Origin: Merluccius polli
Taxonomy: Eukaryota > Chordata > Actinopteri > Gadiformes > Merlucciidae
DNA length: 64,000 nucleotides
Assembly (NCBI GenBank): GCA_030340625.1
Contig: JAOPHQ010003139.1
Coordinates: forward strand, 232,475 to 296,474
Direction of reading: 5' to 3'
The notes beneath the pieces are model-generated. The model was not told the DNA's origin. It was given only the letters and a program-made list of their open reading frames with translations, and made no database searches. This document shows positions 36,078-49,513 of the stretch, piece by piece. The position numbers and the translations under genes were made by a program. Each line of letters begins with the position of its first letter. The stretch's first letter is position 1.

Positions 36078-36860
36078 ATAATGTAACTTTGTTTTTTTTA
36101 GAGTAGGCACCCTGACTCTGTCCTCTAGGTTTATTACTTCAGGCACACAATACTAAAAGATACATGTTACATTCAATTGGCAGCAGTTTGACAATTCGTT
36201 TTGGTACAATTGAATAGGCCCTTTATATCCTCCTACAATTTGGATGTCATACTGTTCATGCTTCAGCCATCTAAAGGTGGATGAGAACTTGGCAGGGAAG
36301 TCTGCTGGTTGAAATAAATATTTGACACACAATGGGAAACTTAGCTGCCAAGTTAAAGTTATAATTCACCCTAACAATATAATATTCTAAAATCTGTTTA
36401 CTGTACTTAGTCTTCAACAGTTCATAATATGATAACATTTAGCCATCAATATTGAAGATCTTGCCAACAAGATTTTGTGTTGCAATGCAAGGGGTGAGGG
36501 GTGAATTGAAGGGTGGCTGAATCCCCAGTTAAGTGTATTATAGGGTTTGTACATCAGAGTGCATCATAGGTTTTTTGGTTGGCGATACACCACCATATTG
36601 AGAGGACTCAAGAGTGTTGTAGTACTGTACAATCCTAAATCAACATAAATATACCATAACCTAGGCTAATGAAAATGTTGTTTTGCAATGTCTCACAAAA
36701 CATGAGAAACGCTGTGGCAGTTTAAAACACAACAATGTCTCTCCATAATGACAAATCATGTCATGATTTATTACTAAACAATGACCAAAAAATGCATTAC
36801 TACTAACATAATAACTAACATTCCAATGCCCCTATCCAAAATGGAAGCGGTTATTAAGCC
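36078..36860. other. Unassigned non-coding stretch
   Basis: AT-rich, nothing recognised. Confidence 0.4.
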
Positions 36861-37396
36861 ACGTTTCCACCGAGCAGTACGGTACAGTTCGGTTCAGTTC
36901 GGTCCGCAATTATTTGTGTTTCCATTGTGAGAAGTTCTAAAGCGTACCTAAATAAGCGTACCGAACCGTACTGTTTTAGGAGACCCTTCTGTTGGGGTAC
37001 CAGTTTGTGGTACGGTATAGAGACACGCCCATTGCTGTTCGAACAGGTGCGCGTGTGATAACGTCTATCGAACAGGTGCGCGTGTGATAACGTCTATAGC
37101 CACACTCCGAGAAGGAAGAACACGACAAATTCCTCCATTTTTAGCGTACGTAGGCTATAGGTTATCAGCTGTCTTCTGGTCTCAGCTGACTGTCACGGAT
37201 TTGATTTTCACGCTAATGTAATGATGTCACGCGACGACAGCGCGAAAATCAGCTGACGGAACAATCGCTATCCCGCCCGTCATACAGTAGTGCCTTTTGC
37301 AGTGGGTACACAAACCGGACCGAACTGTACCAAAACCTTCCGCACCAAAACGTAACGTACTGAACCGAACTGTACCGTACTGCTCGGTGGAAACGT
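36861..37396. mobile_element. Non-autonomous DNA transposon with 38-bp perfect TIRs
   Basis: Bases 36861-36898 are the exact inverse of 37359-37396 (start ACGTTTCCACCGAGCAGTAC). The outermost four bases ACGT are self-complementary, which hides the exact end, and no clear target duplication could be assigned. The interior contains a perfect 29-bp tandem duplication at 37040-37068 and 37069-37097. No coding frame. The terminus resembles ISL2EU/Harbinger-type fish elements, but this is a weak assignment. Confidence 0.82.
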
Positions 37397-38066
37397 AGCA
37401 TTAGCTTTAGCTGCACAACTCCTATTTTCTATCATACTTATTAAAGCCGCACACCTAAGTCCTATAATCTATCACTTATTTGTATTATTCTTCCAAAAAA
37501 AAACATCCCTAAAAAAATCTTCCCTACTCAACTCCTCCTTCATACATGCTAGAACAATAATTCAAATGTATATATTTCCTTACTATCCAAACTTTTATGG
37601 AATGACTCAAAACTTTTATACTATTTATATATTTTAAGTATTTAAACTTTAAACATTTAAAATGTACTCCCACATACACAAACATGGGATTTCTCTCTGT
37701 ATTCTATCAAAATCTATAAACTGTCACTACTCCCACAATATTTAGACCCCATAGACATATACATCAACTCGTTGAGACCCTCACAGTGATTGCTCATCTC
37801 AATTTTCTAAGCAATTGTGTTTATTCTTTTTACGATAGATAACTTGTTGACATAACTTGACATGTTATGTCACATACACATTTAAATCTAAAAATCAGTT
37901 TAGAACTAAACAGCTGTTTAAGTAATAACCAAATTCTCTTAATAGACTAATAGCCTACTACTTTATACTAGACCAATAATTCCAACTTTCCTTACTACCT
38001 TACTATCCAAACTTATATACAATGACTCCAATCTATTTATACTTTTTAAATGATTAGCCTTTAAAA
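37397..38066. repeat. AT-rich region with a diverged direct repeat
   Basis: About 100 bp at 37549-37650 recur in diverged form at 37968-38066, sharing CAATAATTC, CCTTACTATCCAAACTT and AATGACTC. The region leads directly into the minisatellite at 38080. Confidence 0.7.
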
Positions 38067-38079
38067 CCAAGACGTGTAC

Positions 38080-38475
38080 CCTAGCAACCACCTACACCAT
38101 TGAATCCACCTAGATAACCATAGCAACCACCTAGAACAACCTAGCAACCACACAGAACACTCTAGCAATCACCTAGGACACCCTAGCAACCACCCTGTAC
38201 AACCTAGCAACCAGAACATCATAGAACACCATAGAACACCATATAAACCACCCAGAACACCCTAGCAGCCACCAAGCAACCACCTAGAACGCCCTAGCAA
38301 CCATGTAGGAGACCATAGAAACCATCTAGAACAACCTAGCAACCACTAAGATCATCCTAGCAACCACCAAGAACACACTATCAACCATCTAGAACACCCT
38401 AGCAACCACCCAAAACACCCTAGAAACCACCTAGAACACCATATAAACCACTTAGACCACATTCAGCAACCACAT
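38080..38475. repeat. Minisatellite, CCTAGCAACCACCTAGAACA type
   Basis: About 400 bp of degenerate tandem repeats made of alternating CCTAGCAACCAC and CTAGAACACC half-units, roughly 20-22 bp per unit. Units vary by substitutions and dropped half-units. Confidence 0.93.
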
Positions 38476-39201
38476 CACATGAATACAGATTGCATCCAAT
38501 GTAGTTATGTCAGAAGGGGTCAGGAAAAACATTCATGTCCACAGTACACCACCAGTGTAGCACGTAACTCAGAGTCCGATATATCATCAACCACCAAGCC
38601 CCCGTCCTACCTAAAATCTGTTGTCGGGCTGTATGAAGCTAAACCGACTCAAACTGATGAGATGATGTCACTTGCACCAGCTGCTGTCAATATTTATAAC
38701 ACCGTCATCAGAATCAGAGCCATCTTTGAAATGGCTAGCAGCTAGTAGCTGTGCCACGCAATGGCTTATGGGTAACTTGAGATGATCGTGTCACTGTCTA
38801 CTTAGAGCTTAATTTAATAATATAATTAATTTAAAACGTTTGTCATGACTTGACTATTTTAACAGCCTACCGTGTTAGACAAGTAGTAGACCATAGACAA
38901 GTGTCGATATGGATACATTATGTTTGACACTTGACAATTTGCAATGATGGAAAGTGCTTCCATGTTAATTCCTATCTCTGACCTTAGAGTACTTTGCTGT
39001 TTTAGTTGTGGTAGTACTCAGAGGCTGCCTAACTATACGCAAACCATGTTTTATCCCATATTTGATAGAAATGTACCTTTAGAGTGAATTATTCCTTTAA
39101 AGTAGATCCTACATATTGTTGGATAGACTACTGCATAGCTAAAAAAAGAGAGAAAGGAAACAGCCCTTTACATGTACACACACCCACATACACGTTCGCA
39201 A

Positions 39202-39284
<83 letters not shown>

Positions 39285-40404
39285 ATCGTTCATTTTGAGA
39301 AGAGAGCAGTGGGGAGAAGATGCACTTTTAATTATGTCTAACAATATAAGCCAAGCAATTGTTTGATGCTGTGCAAAAATCAATTAGCTTTTGTCAAGTA
39401 ATTATTTTCTTAGGAGTAGGCTTAGGTCAATTTACAGGTATAGGGAAAATCATTTAAATTACATTATATGATTTCAATCTAAATTAAAGTTACTTCATGT
39501 TCATAACAAGGCAAACCTGGGTTCTTTTTAATTGAGCAAATGGGAGGAAAACTGATTGTCTTGAGATTAGCCTTCTGTTCTACCAAAACTACAGTCTTTA
39601 TCTGTCAATGGTAAATTAAAGGCTATCATTTTCATTGAATTAATATGTGATGGTTAATCATAGTTTCCTGTCTACAAGGTGAAAGAACATGAGCACAGAT
39701 TCCCCTGAAGTCACACAAAACGTTCAAATCAAGACATTTAGCCAAGTGGTCCCTAAGCAACCACACACTGAATATTTGGTCGAATATTTAGAAGAAATTG
39801 ATGTTTCTTATTACCCCTCCCACCAGTATCATCCTGAAAAGTAACACACTCTTAATCTACCAACAAATGATTTCCTGAAAACTCATAAATAAACATTTAT
39901 TTTTCAGTGATACTCTTAACCTAACCCTAATTCCAAAGTTTTCAAGTCAAAGATTAGCATTGCTTATTTAAAGCTTCAGTGTGGATTGTTTGTGCCACCC
40001 TTCTGGCAGTGAGAGTAATTACAAAAACTCTGTGGACACATGTTTCATAGGCTCCGTGGCGCTAACTGTTGCCGCTGTAAAACGGTGGATACGTTTTTTT
40101 TTTTAGCGTCACACATCAACCCCTGCCAAATGACTCATGTCACTCTCAGAATGTGATCCATTCTGTCCGATCAACATTTGCAAAGTCTAGAAGAGATGCA
40201 CGATTCAATTTATTTAATCCAAATTGAAGTTAGTGGGCGGCGGGAGTATCTGGTGCGCTGAATGCAGCATGCATTCCTTCGGCCAGCGCAGGGAAGTCAC
40301 CACAGACACCAGACTTCAAAACATTGTGTGAACTTGTTTGGCAAGGCCTCAAATGTAACGGACGTTTATTTATATGTAGATGTCCCGCACTATAGCTTTA
40401 ATAT
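38476..40404. other. Unassigned stretch with a CA microsatellite
   Basis: Contains a nearly pure CA tract at 39203-39281. The frame at 38479-38745 (+, 88 codons) has no recognised domain. No other feature seen. Confidence 0.45.

Positions 40405-40461
<57 letters not shown>
40405..40461. repeat. GAT trinucleotide repeat
   Basis: Nineteen uninterrupted ATG/GAT triplets; read in one frame they give a polyaspartate run that is not evidence of a gene. Confidence 0.97.
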
Positions 40462-40463
<2 letters not shown>

Positions 40464-40826
40464 CAGAATGTGGTGTGTGACAGCTCCCGTGGACCTCAAA
40501 TGACACACATTGTATTTAATGAGAAAAACAAAATTGCCAGAAATCTGATATGCACATATGGCAGCAATTATGCAGCTGCTGCCACAGAGGGAGAGGAGAA
40601 ACCCAGCACCAACAACGGCTGATATTTACAGTGTTTAGACATGAACTGAGCAGTTTGAACTCTGCTTCTTTTGGACACATTTCCACCATTTCTTTTTTTC
40701 AACAACAGCTTGAAAGTGCACCTCCATAGACGTGTATCTCTATTCTGTTCATTCAATAAATATCTAATTTCCAAATGTCTGTATGTCTGTATATTAATTT
40801 CAAAGCAACGGTATTGTTTATATACA

Positions 40827-40829
<3 letters not shown>

Positions 40830-40891
<62 letters not shown>
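40830..40891. repeat. Compound TA then GA microsatellite
   Basis: TA tract (40830-40860) passing directly into a GA tract (40861-40891). Confidence 0.95.
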
Positions 40892-40896
<5 letters not shown>

Positions 40897-42113
40897 ATCT
40901 ATATAAATATTTAAAAATATATTTCTATTTCTATCTTGCACTACCACACTAAAATGGTTGTGTTAGCGTATTTTTGTGTTCATTTCCTCCAATTGCAATC
41001 ACGGGGGATTTTTTCTCTCGAATGAATTAGCAGCTGACTTTAATTAAATGTCCAAATTGCCAGAGTTAATAGACAATTCAATCTACCCTAAGAGGCAGCG
41101 GGCTGAGCATCAGTGCTGTGTGCGAGACTTGTCACCATCTCTGCAGACAGCCGAGTGGCAGCAGCAAGCTGGCAGCGCATGGCGTGTAAACTGTGTGCTA
41201 GACGTGCCAGCTGAACGACAGCTGAACAGAATAGAAGCTGCTCTTTACAATATATATCCGTTCTCTGATTTTATTATGTCTGCATGTTTTTCTGACAATG
41301 CCTGCGCAAAACGGCACAACGTCGCAGAGGGACTGTGGCATCCTCTACACACCATCATTGATTTTGGGAGGATCATTCCTCAGAAGGTTCCCTTCTATTG
41401 TGTGACGAACACACAACACATGGACACACGTGGCATACATGCCACATGCATGAACGCATACACACTCACATAAATGGCACACACATGGAAACAAATTAAC
41501 ACATACACATGAACACAAGTGAACCCAAACACACTCACATAAACACCACATACATGAAAACAAATAAACACACACACACATAACTACTAAAAACACACAC
41601 AAATACACACACACACAATAAACAAAAATACACTCACAAGGCATAAAAAGTGGAAGAGGAGGGGAAAAGAGGGAAGTGAAAAAAAAACACCTTGCCTCTG
41701 GTCATCTTCCTCTCTCAGTCTCTCCTCAGTTCACAGCTGGGTGCATTAGTCTGCTGCGCCTGCGACAAATACTGTTCTTCCATAATACATTGTGTTGTAA
41801 TAAAGAGCCTTTTCCTTTTCACATAGATTTGGATGATAATACATTTTACAAATAGCTCATGGTGAAATTGTGATGATGGATCATAAACAACATTTTCCAT
41901 ATGTAAATGGCTTTCAAAATTCAGCCCATTTGCCATGAAAAGCTGAACGCTATCGTAACTTTCTCTCAGTTGTAAAATTAAATTTTTGGCATTCATGCGT
42001 GAAATTTGCATTTCAGGCATGGGTTGCCCTAGTAACCTAAGAACACATTGAGTAAATCTACGCAAGATGAAACACAACAAGTGAGCATGGACGCGCACGC
42101 ACTCACACATACA

Positions 42114-42154
<41 letters not shown>

Positions 42155-43753
42155 ATAAAAAGCCAATGCATAAAAGAGCCATTAGACTAGGCTGCATGCG
42201 TCAGTGAAGCAGACCTCCACCAAAATAAACTTGGGTGACCAGAAGTGAAAAACATCCCTGCACTGGCGCTAACCGCACGTGAGAGTTGGAAGTCGCATAG
42301 CTCAGCATCTCGCGAACAGCTCAATGAAAAATGAGGCAGGCTATCGCATCGAGAGAACTCACTGGGGAAAATGTGGGGCAAAAGTAATCAATTATCACAC
42401 CTTCCACTGCATTCCTATTGCAGCGGCCCCTTGATTATTTAAGGGAATTAGCTATCGATCAGCTAAGCCACCAGCCAGCTAGCCCATCAGCTGGTGGACC
42501 AATGACTACAAGCGCTTCACAATTTGGCTCGCTAAACCGGGAATAGCTGCTTAAGCACTTACTTGGCAGGTGACTTATGATGACTGGAAAGGAATGTGGA
42601 AATGAATAGGTAGTAATTATATATGGGAGGCAAACAGGCTCTCCACTGAAACGTCCACCAAAGGAATTCTTCCACCATATGGCAGTGTTGAAATGCAGAG
42701 TGTGTATACTGTATTGACTCTCCGGGCTCAGTTCATGATCAGCATTATCATCAGGGTCTGAGTTTACACTGCTTCAATTAGCCCCCTTCTACTGAAATAA
42801 GAGAAAGCAGCACATTATGCATAAAATGGTGGTGCTGAGTGCTGCATTTTTGTTGCAGAGGAATATCTGGTCCAAAACTTGATTGTACATCCCATTGAGC
42901 TATAGGCTGTCTGTAAACCATTTGGGAGTTGCAATAACAGGCCTGGTGTTCTGCACTGTTTTTGATGGGGAATGTTTGTGGGTATGAAAATCTCAAAAGG
43001 GTCCGTAGAGAGGAGATCTCTGCAACAACAGCAATTAAGGACTGAAGTCCTGAGAGAAAGTGTAGAAAAACAATATCTAGGACAGATATTATCCCCGATT
43101 CAGGTGCTGGCGAACAAAACCGTTTATGAAATACCCAATATCTACTTATTTATAGCATATACTGTATATTGACGTAATGTATATTAAGGGCTTTGCAATA
43201 ACGGTGTGCATTGGTTTAAACTATTCTATACTGAAAATGGATAACTCACAAGTTGAAATTAAAGCTAGAAACATACTGAAAATACAAGACACATTTTCGT
43301 TTCTTTTACACAATAGTTTCCTGTTGTTTCGTTTTGATGGGCTGTGCTTCGAAGTCGTCCCACAATGCATTGCATGTATCTCACACTGCTCTGGTGAGGG
43401 TGGAAACGTCTCAGTCGTCACTCTCCGAGACCTGTAAAGTGCTCCACTGACAATGATGGCAGGCGGTGAACAGTTGAACGCACATCTCAAGAAAAAAAAA
43501 GAAAAGAAAGGAAAGTAAAGACAGTGCAGATAAAGACAAGAGCTGATAGTGATGCAGCCACTGCTGAGTCTCACAGCCGAGGCTTCCAGCCAAGATGCTC
43601 ATCCCAGATAGAAGGCGGGCTGCGGCGCTAGGGGTGCTATCAGTGAGTTTGCTCAGCTTTGCTTTTGATTATCACCCCGCTTTGATGACCAAAAGTGTTT
43701 GTTTTGTGTGTGAAAAGGGAATGACGGTGTGTCTGCAGACATAAATGCAGACA
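40892..43753. other. Unassigned stretch with simple repeats
   Basis: A 141-codon frame at 41048-41473 (+) has no recognisable domain and its end lies in a simple repeat. A degenerate CACA/CATGGAAACAAA-like tandem region occupies 41404-41640 and a CA tract 42116-42152. The rest is unique-looking non-coding DNA. Confidence 0.45.
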
Positions 43754-43757
43754 TGCA

Positions 43758-43792
<35 letters not shown>

Positions 43793-43858
43793 GCACACAC
43801 ACACCAGTCACACACACACACACACACACGCACACAAACAAACACGCACACACACACG
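43754..43858. repeat. CA microsatellite at the left edge of a tandem duplication
   Basis: Interrupted CA array immediately before the first unit of the segmental duplication; the same kind of tract (46531-46626) separates the two units. Confidence 0.93.
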
Positions 43859-43950
43859 GACACGGCTGTAAAGCGAGGCTGAGAAGATCAACAATCAAAA
43901 TTGGAGCAACTACACATTAAAGTGCTGCAGGACTGTGTGTGTGTGTGTGT

Positions 43951-43986
<36 letters not shown>

Positions 43987-44428
43987 GTGTTCAAACTCAG
44001 CCATCTATGGGTGCAGGAAGGTTGAAGGAGTCAAAAGATACAGGTTTGTTTTTTTCTTCTTCTTTTTCTCGAGTGCTCATAAGTCCATGCCATACGTCAG
44101 AGAAACAGTCGATAGCTCCTTATAGTCCTGCTAATACAACAGTATGTCAACATCAACAGTACATAACACTGCTACAGAAAACCGTAATAGGCACCTTATG
44201 ATTAAGTGCTCTGGGATTCCCTGCTTGATCTGATTCTACATGCATACACGCATGCATACTTGTTCCCTCTACACCTACACACGCACACACACATGCACAC
44301 ACATACACACACCTTATAAAGCCCAGCAGTATTCATTAGCTTTGTTTTGGTGTCCTTATGGATTGTGATGCAACACTCTAAGCCACCAGGGTTCGCATGC
44401 TTCCACTAATCAATCATGTCCTGCTTTA

Positions 44429-44433
<5 letters not shown>

Positions 44434-44472
<39 letters not shown>
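44434..44472. repeat. CT microsatellite
   Basis: CT tract in unit 1 of the segmental duplication; unit 2 has a shorter CT tract preceded by a C run at 46960-46992. Confidence 0.95.
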
Positions 44473-44474
<2 letters not shown>

Positions 44475-44889
44475 TATTAAGAAAGCCTCAGTGTCAGCCT
44501 CCTGTGTCTCTGTGTCCCTATGCTCTCTCCTATGGTGTGTATCATACTGTGGGTGAGACAAAGAGCTGATTCTAATCTGCCACAAGCCACTGCACAGAGG
44601 ACACTCAGCTTTTTGAAGCCTGCAATGCAGAGGATGATAGGATTTTACTCCTAGCTGCTCTCTCTCCGCTGTCCTCAGTGCAATTATTATGCCTGCTTTG
44701 TTTTGACAACTTTGTTAGGAAGTTAGGAAGATCAAGGCCGGCGAAAAATGTGCAAATCAAATAAATCTCTTTTTCTATTTCTTCATGAAGTTTTTGTCAT
44801 ATTCTATAGAAAAACAAGAAAGAACAGATAGTAATGTACCGTTTATCATATATCATTGTATGCCCTTCGTAAGATACACATGCACTATG

Positions 44890-45120
44890 TTAACCTGCAC
44901 TATGTACATTTTCTATTATTTACTCCATTAAAAAGTATCTGAATAAGACGCGCCCATCCACAAATCAATCCATCCAGGGAATTTTTCACTATAAGGCCAC
45001 CAGATTTCAGATGACAGTAACTATCTTCTGAAATAAGATTATATAGGGATAGCTGTAGCTACAACTCAAGCCACTAACTCAGAGGCTGCTAATGGGAAAA
45101 CTTACATAGTGCAGCTTTAA
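44890..45120. mobile_element. MITE with CACTATGTAA terminal repeats (copy 2)
   Basis: Begins TTAACCTGCACTATGTAC and ends CTTACATAGTGCAGCTTTAA, same family as 33174-33399. Uninterrupted here, unlike its duplicate in unit 2. Confidence 0.8.
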
Positions 45121-46527
45121 ACACATTGAATCGTGGGGGTTGGTCTTAAAAGGTGCTCTATGTCTGAATAATGTCAGTGTTAGAAAAATGCTCCGATCAC
45201 AAATGAATTATCACTTCATCAACTTAATATGGCAAACTTTGACAACTGAATAGCCCACTTTTGCAGAGTATGATTGAAAAGAGTGAATCACTGAATGTGG
45301 ATAAATAAAGAAATGGAAAAAAAGAGATTGTGTGTATGTGAACATACTGTTGACAACCACATCTTTTTGTTTTAATGAAGTAACAGTGGGCCAAACACAT
45401 TTGCAATTAGAGAACAACAAACAACAAAAGCAAGAAGTCTCGTCAAGTTAAGTGTGTTTAATAATACTTTATCCTATCAAAAAAAGGCATTTTACGACCA
45501 CATTACCATGACAATTTAATGACAATGGGTATGCTGGCAATTGGTCTGATTGGCTCTTTAGCACTTTGCCAACAAGCTAAAGGTTTGTGTTGCTGTGTGT
45601 TGAGAGACTTGTGTGTCACTTACAATACGTTCTAATGCTCAATTGCAATTACCCGACTGGCTAAAATAATCTTCCATAATACCGCAGTAACAACATAAAA
45701 CGTTGGCCTGGATCCCATCTGCGGTTGAGCTTTCCGTCTGCATGCCTACAGTGTGGAATGACGGGTGACGGAAATACAGTGTTGAGGGCAGATGCTTGAA
45801 TGTGATAAGGACAATGTCGATAAGAGGAATGAATTATTGGAAGAACATCAAAAAGAAAATAGCTCTTGGCTGATTCAGGGACCACTTGCTGGATAATACA
45901 GCAACAGCAGGGGGGAAAATAACCTTGGAACCTTTTATTTGATGCCATTTGGATGTTATTTGTAGCTCATTATACCAATTTGCCCCTGTAGTTTTAAACA
46001 CCATCCTCTTTCTCTTCACGACTTCAATGTGACGGGCACTTGCAGCTACCACCAATAATTATTATTTTTTAAAGCATGGAAATGTTCTTTAGAAAAACAT
46101 GATATTTGGCCAATTGGCCAACTACTCGAGGTGCTGGATGTCTAAGTCAATTAAAATGTTAGATTTTCCCCCCATAGGCCTACAAGGAAAATGATGGAAG
46201 CCAAGAGAGAGGAATACTTTATGTATTTTTGGTTATTTCTAGGCATTTCCAGTTCAATAGTGCAACAAGGCTGATTTGCAGTGCAGGCCAGGGCTGCATG
46301 CGAGGCCGGAAGGGCCGAGAGAACCCTCTTTGGCTTTAAAAGCAAGCTTTCCATATAGTTAAATAGCCTACATACACTCTGTTGAAGCAGCTTGTCTAAT
46401 TTATGTGTGCCAGAGTCATTCATCAATACAGACATCAAATGTTACGGCTATAGATTTAACAACTGCAGCTGGATCTTAAAGAAAAAAAAGATGACTCCAA
46501 TAGTTTCCTCACCTGCCTCCTCCCTGG

Positions 46528-46629
<102 letters not shown>

Positions 46630-46960
46630 CTACACATACAAAGCTGAAAAATGAGGCTGAGAAGAATCAACAATCAGTATTGGAGCAACTACACATTGTG
46701 TATTCAATTTTAGCCATCTACGGGTGCAGGTCTAGCAGATCTGATTCTACCTGCATACACATGTGCATACATGTGCACCCACACAACACACATACACACG
46801 CACGCAAGCATGTATACACACACCTTATAAAGCACCGCAATTCCTCAGCCCAGCAGTATTCATTAGCTTTGTTTTGGTGTCTTTATGGATTGTGATGCAA
46901 CACTCTAAGCCACCAGGGTTCGCATGTTTCCACTAATCATTCATGTCCTGCTTTATTACC

Positions 46961-46992
<32 letters not shown>

Positions 46993-47402
46993 GCTATTAA
47001 GAAAGCCTCAGTGTCAGCCTCCTGTGTCTCCACGTCCCTATGCTCTCTCCTATGGTGTGTATCATACTGTGGGTGAGACAAAGAGCTGATTATAATCTGC
47101 CACAAGCCACTGCACAGAGGACACTCAGCTATTTGAAGCCTGCAATGCAGAGACACCATTTTAGTCCTAGCTGCTCTCTCTCTGCCGTACCTAGTGCAAT
47201 TATTATGCCAGCTTTGTTTTGACAACTTTGTAAGGAAGTCGGAAGATGAGGCCGGCGAAAAATTTGCAAAATAAATATTTATTTTTCTTTAGGAGGTTTT
47301 TTGTTATATATAGTAGAAAAACAAGAAAGAACAGATAGTTATGTGCCGTTATCATATATCATTGTATGCCCATCATAAGATGGCACATGCACATTCTGAG
47401 AG

Positions 47403-48845
47403 TTAAACCTCTACTATGTAACTTTTCTACTATTTACTCCATTAAAAAATCTATGAAAGTTTCTCAAGAATAAAATGCGCCCATCTACAAAACAATTCGG
47501 TAACACTTTATAATGACTACACACTATTAAGCATTAGCTAAGCATTAATAAATACTGAATTCATCATTTATAACGCATTTTTCAGACATGAATACACATT
47601 AGTATGTAGTTTATAAACAGTTAAAAATGTTTTATTCATCATTGATAAGCACATTAGTTATGGATTAGTAAATATTGAATTCATCATTTATAAAGCATGT
47701 TTCTGCCGTAAATACTCATTACTATGTGGTTTATAATCACAGTTATAAACGTTTTACTCTTCATTAATAAGCTCATCTATAACGTGCTAATGATTGCATT
47801 TTCATATTTTATATATGATGGATTCAGCATTTATAAATCAAGTATTACATCACTAACTAACCAGTTATTTAGGATTTGTCAGTGGTTTGTAATATAATTT
47901 ACAAATGTATGTAAATGATGAACAAACTATTTAGATGTACATTTCTGCATGCACTTGCACATCCGCTATTCAGACATGTATTAATGATTAGTGACTGTGT
48001 TAGCAGATGTTCCATAAAAAACTCAAATTCATTTTCTAATGATGGTCTATAAACAGTTATTAATGCAGGAATTCATGAATTGAGGCATTTACGAAGCACT
48101 TACTACTCATTATCAAAGTATTTTGTGTGAGCTCTTCTAAAGTGAGCACTATCTATGGCTTATTTGTTTACCCTTGTTCGCCTTTATAAAATATGTTGGG
48201 AAGTTGCAATAAATGTCAATGTTCTATATCACTTTGTGTTGTGTCTCTCCTTCGTCTGTTAAGATAACTGAACTTTGTGAGTCTTGAGGCATTGCCAGCC
48301 TTTAAATCTCATTTGTAAATGCTTAATAAGCCATAGATAGTGCTCACTTTAGAAGAGCTCACACAAAATACTTTGTTAATGAGTAGTAAGTGCTTCGTAA
48401 ATGCCTCAATTCATGAATTCCTGCATTAATAACTGTTTATAGGCCATCATTAGAAAATTAATTTGTGAGTTTTTTATGGAACATCTGCTAACACAGTCAC
48501 TAATCATTAATACATGTCTGAATAGCGGATGTGCAAGTGCATGCAGAAATGTACATCTAAATAGTTATTCTGGTTCACTTTTGCTCCCGACCCCCGACCA
48601 CCCCGCCGTAGGAATTCAATATTGGTGACCACAATACCAAAACAAATCTACCTCCTTCAATGTTCAATGCTACCATAAAATGGACCCGTAGATTTGTATT
48701 TTTTTTTAATGGCAGCAGGCAGTCTTTGAGTAAATGACACACCCCTCTGCCCCACTGAAAGACACGCCTACCTGTCTGTGGTCTGCAGACAGACCTTTCT
48801 CAACTAAGAGGCTGCTAATGGGAAAAGTTACATAGTGCAGCTTTA
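47403..48845. mobile_element. MITE with CACTATGTAA terminal repeats (copy 3), interrupted
   Basis: Left part begins TTAAACCTCTACTATGTAAC and breaks at about 47502; the right part resumes near 48805 with GAGGCTGCTAATGGGAAAAG and ends TTACATAGTGCAGCTTTAAA. The interruption is a foldback element plus unrelated sequence. Confidence 0.78.
47503..48565. mobile_element. Foldback-type DNA element, right end truncated
   Basis: Starts at GGTAACACTTTATAATGACT, a terminus I associate with a widespread fish MITE. Arms 47926-48164 and 48325-48565 are about 240-bp inverted repeats (very high identity by eye) around a 160-bp spacer. The outer 420 bp left of the left arm, made of TTCATCATTTATAA..CAT-type repeats, have no counterpart on the right, so the right terminus is lost. 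No coding frame. Confidence 0.82.
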
Positions 48846-49379
48846 AATATGTTGCATCATGGGGGTTGGTCTTAAAAGGTGCTCTTTGTCTGAATACTGT
48901 CTGTCAGTATGATTGGACAGAATTAATGATTGTATGTGCATAAATAAAGAAATGGCCAACTGACTAAAGGTTGGTGTTGCTGTGTGTCGAGAGACAATTG
49001 CAATTACCCGACTGGCTAAAATAATCTTCCATAATACCGCAGTAACAACATACAACGCTGGCATGGATCCTGTCTCCCCTGAGCTTTCCGTCTGCATGCC
49101 TACAGTGTGGAATGACGGGTGACGGAAATACAGTGTTGAGGGCAGATGCTTGAATGTGATAAGGACAATGTCGATAAGAGGAATGAATTATTGGAAGAAT
49201 ATCAAAAAGAAAATAGCTCTTGGCTGATTCAGGGACCACTTGCTGGATAATACAGCAACAGCAGGGGGGGAAATAACCTTGGAACCTTTTATTTGATGCC
49301 ATTTGGATGTTATTTTCATCTCATTATACTAATTTGCCCCTGTAGTTTTAAACACCACCCTCTTTCTCTTCATGACTTC

Positions 49380-49513
49380 AATGTGGTTGATCTGATGAGG
49401 TGTCATACCACCCCCCCCCCCCACACACACACACACACACACACACTCACTATGTAAAGCTCTTTGGGTGTCTTGAAAGCACTATATAAATGCAGTGAAT
49501 TATTATTAATGTG
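49380..49513 (+). mobile_element. Short SINE/L2-type 3' tail insertion
   Basis: The inserted bases are 49386-49507, flanked by AATGTG on both sides (49380-49385, 49508-49513). It is absent at the equivalent point of unit 1 (near 46030). It contains a C run, a CA tract, then TATGTAAAGCTCTTTGGGTG and AGCACTATATAAATGCA ending in TTATTATTAAT, the 3' end style shared by L2 LINEs and the SINEs that use them. Confidence 0.8.

Noticed and set aside
38080..38475. CRISPR-like array
   Set aside because: Repeats are contiguous and degenerate with no unique spacers; it is a minisatellite in vertebrate DNA.
39168..39383. Cysteine/valine or threonine/histidine repeat proteins
   Set aside because: These are translations of CA/TG microsatellites; the same applies near 19117-19404, 43653-43985 and 46392-46895.
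40405..40461. Polyaspartate-encoding gene
   Set aside because: The run is a GAT microsatellite read in one frame.
41048..41473. 141-codon + strand open frame as a small gene
   Set aside because: No domain, no signal peptide, and the end is made of CA-type simple repeat.
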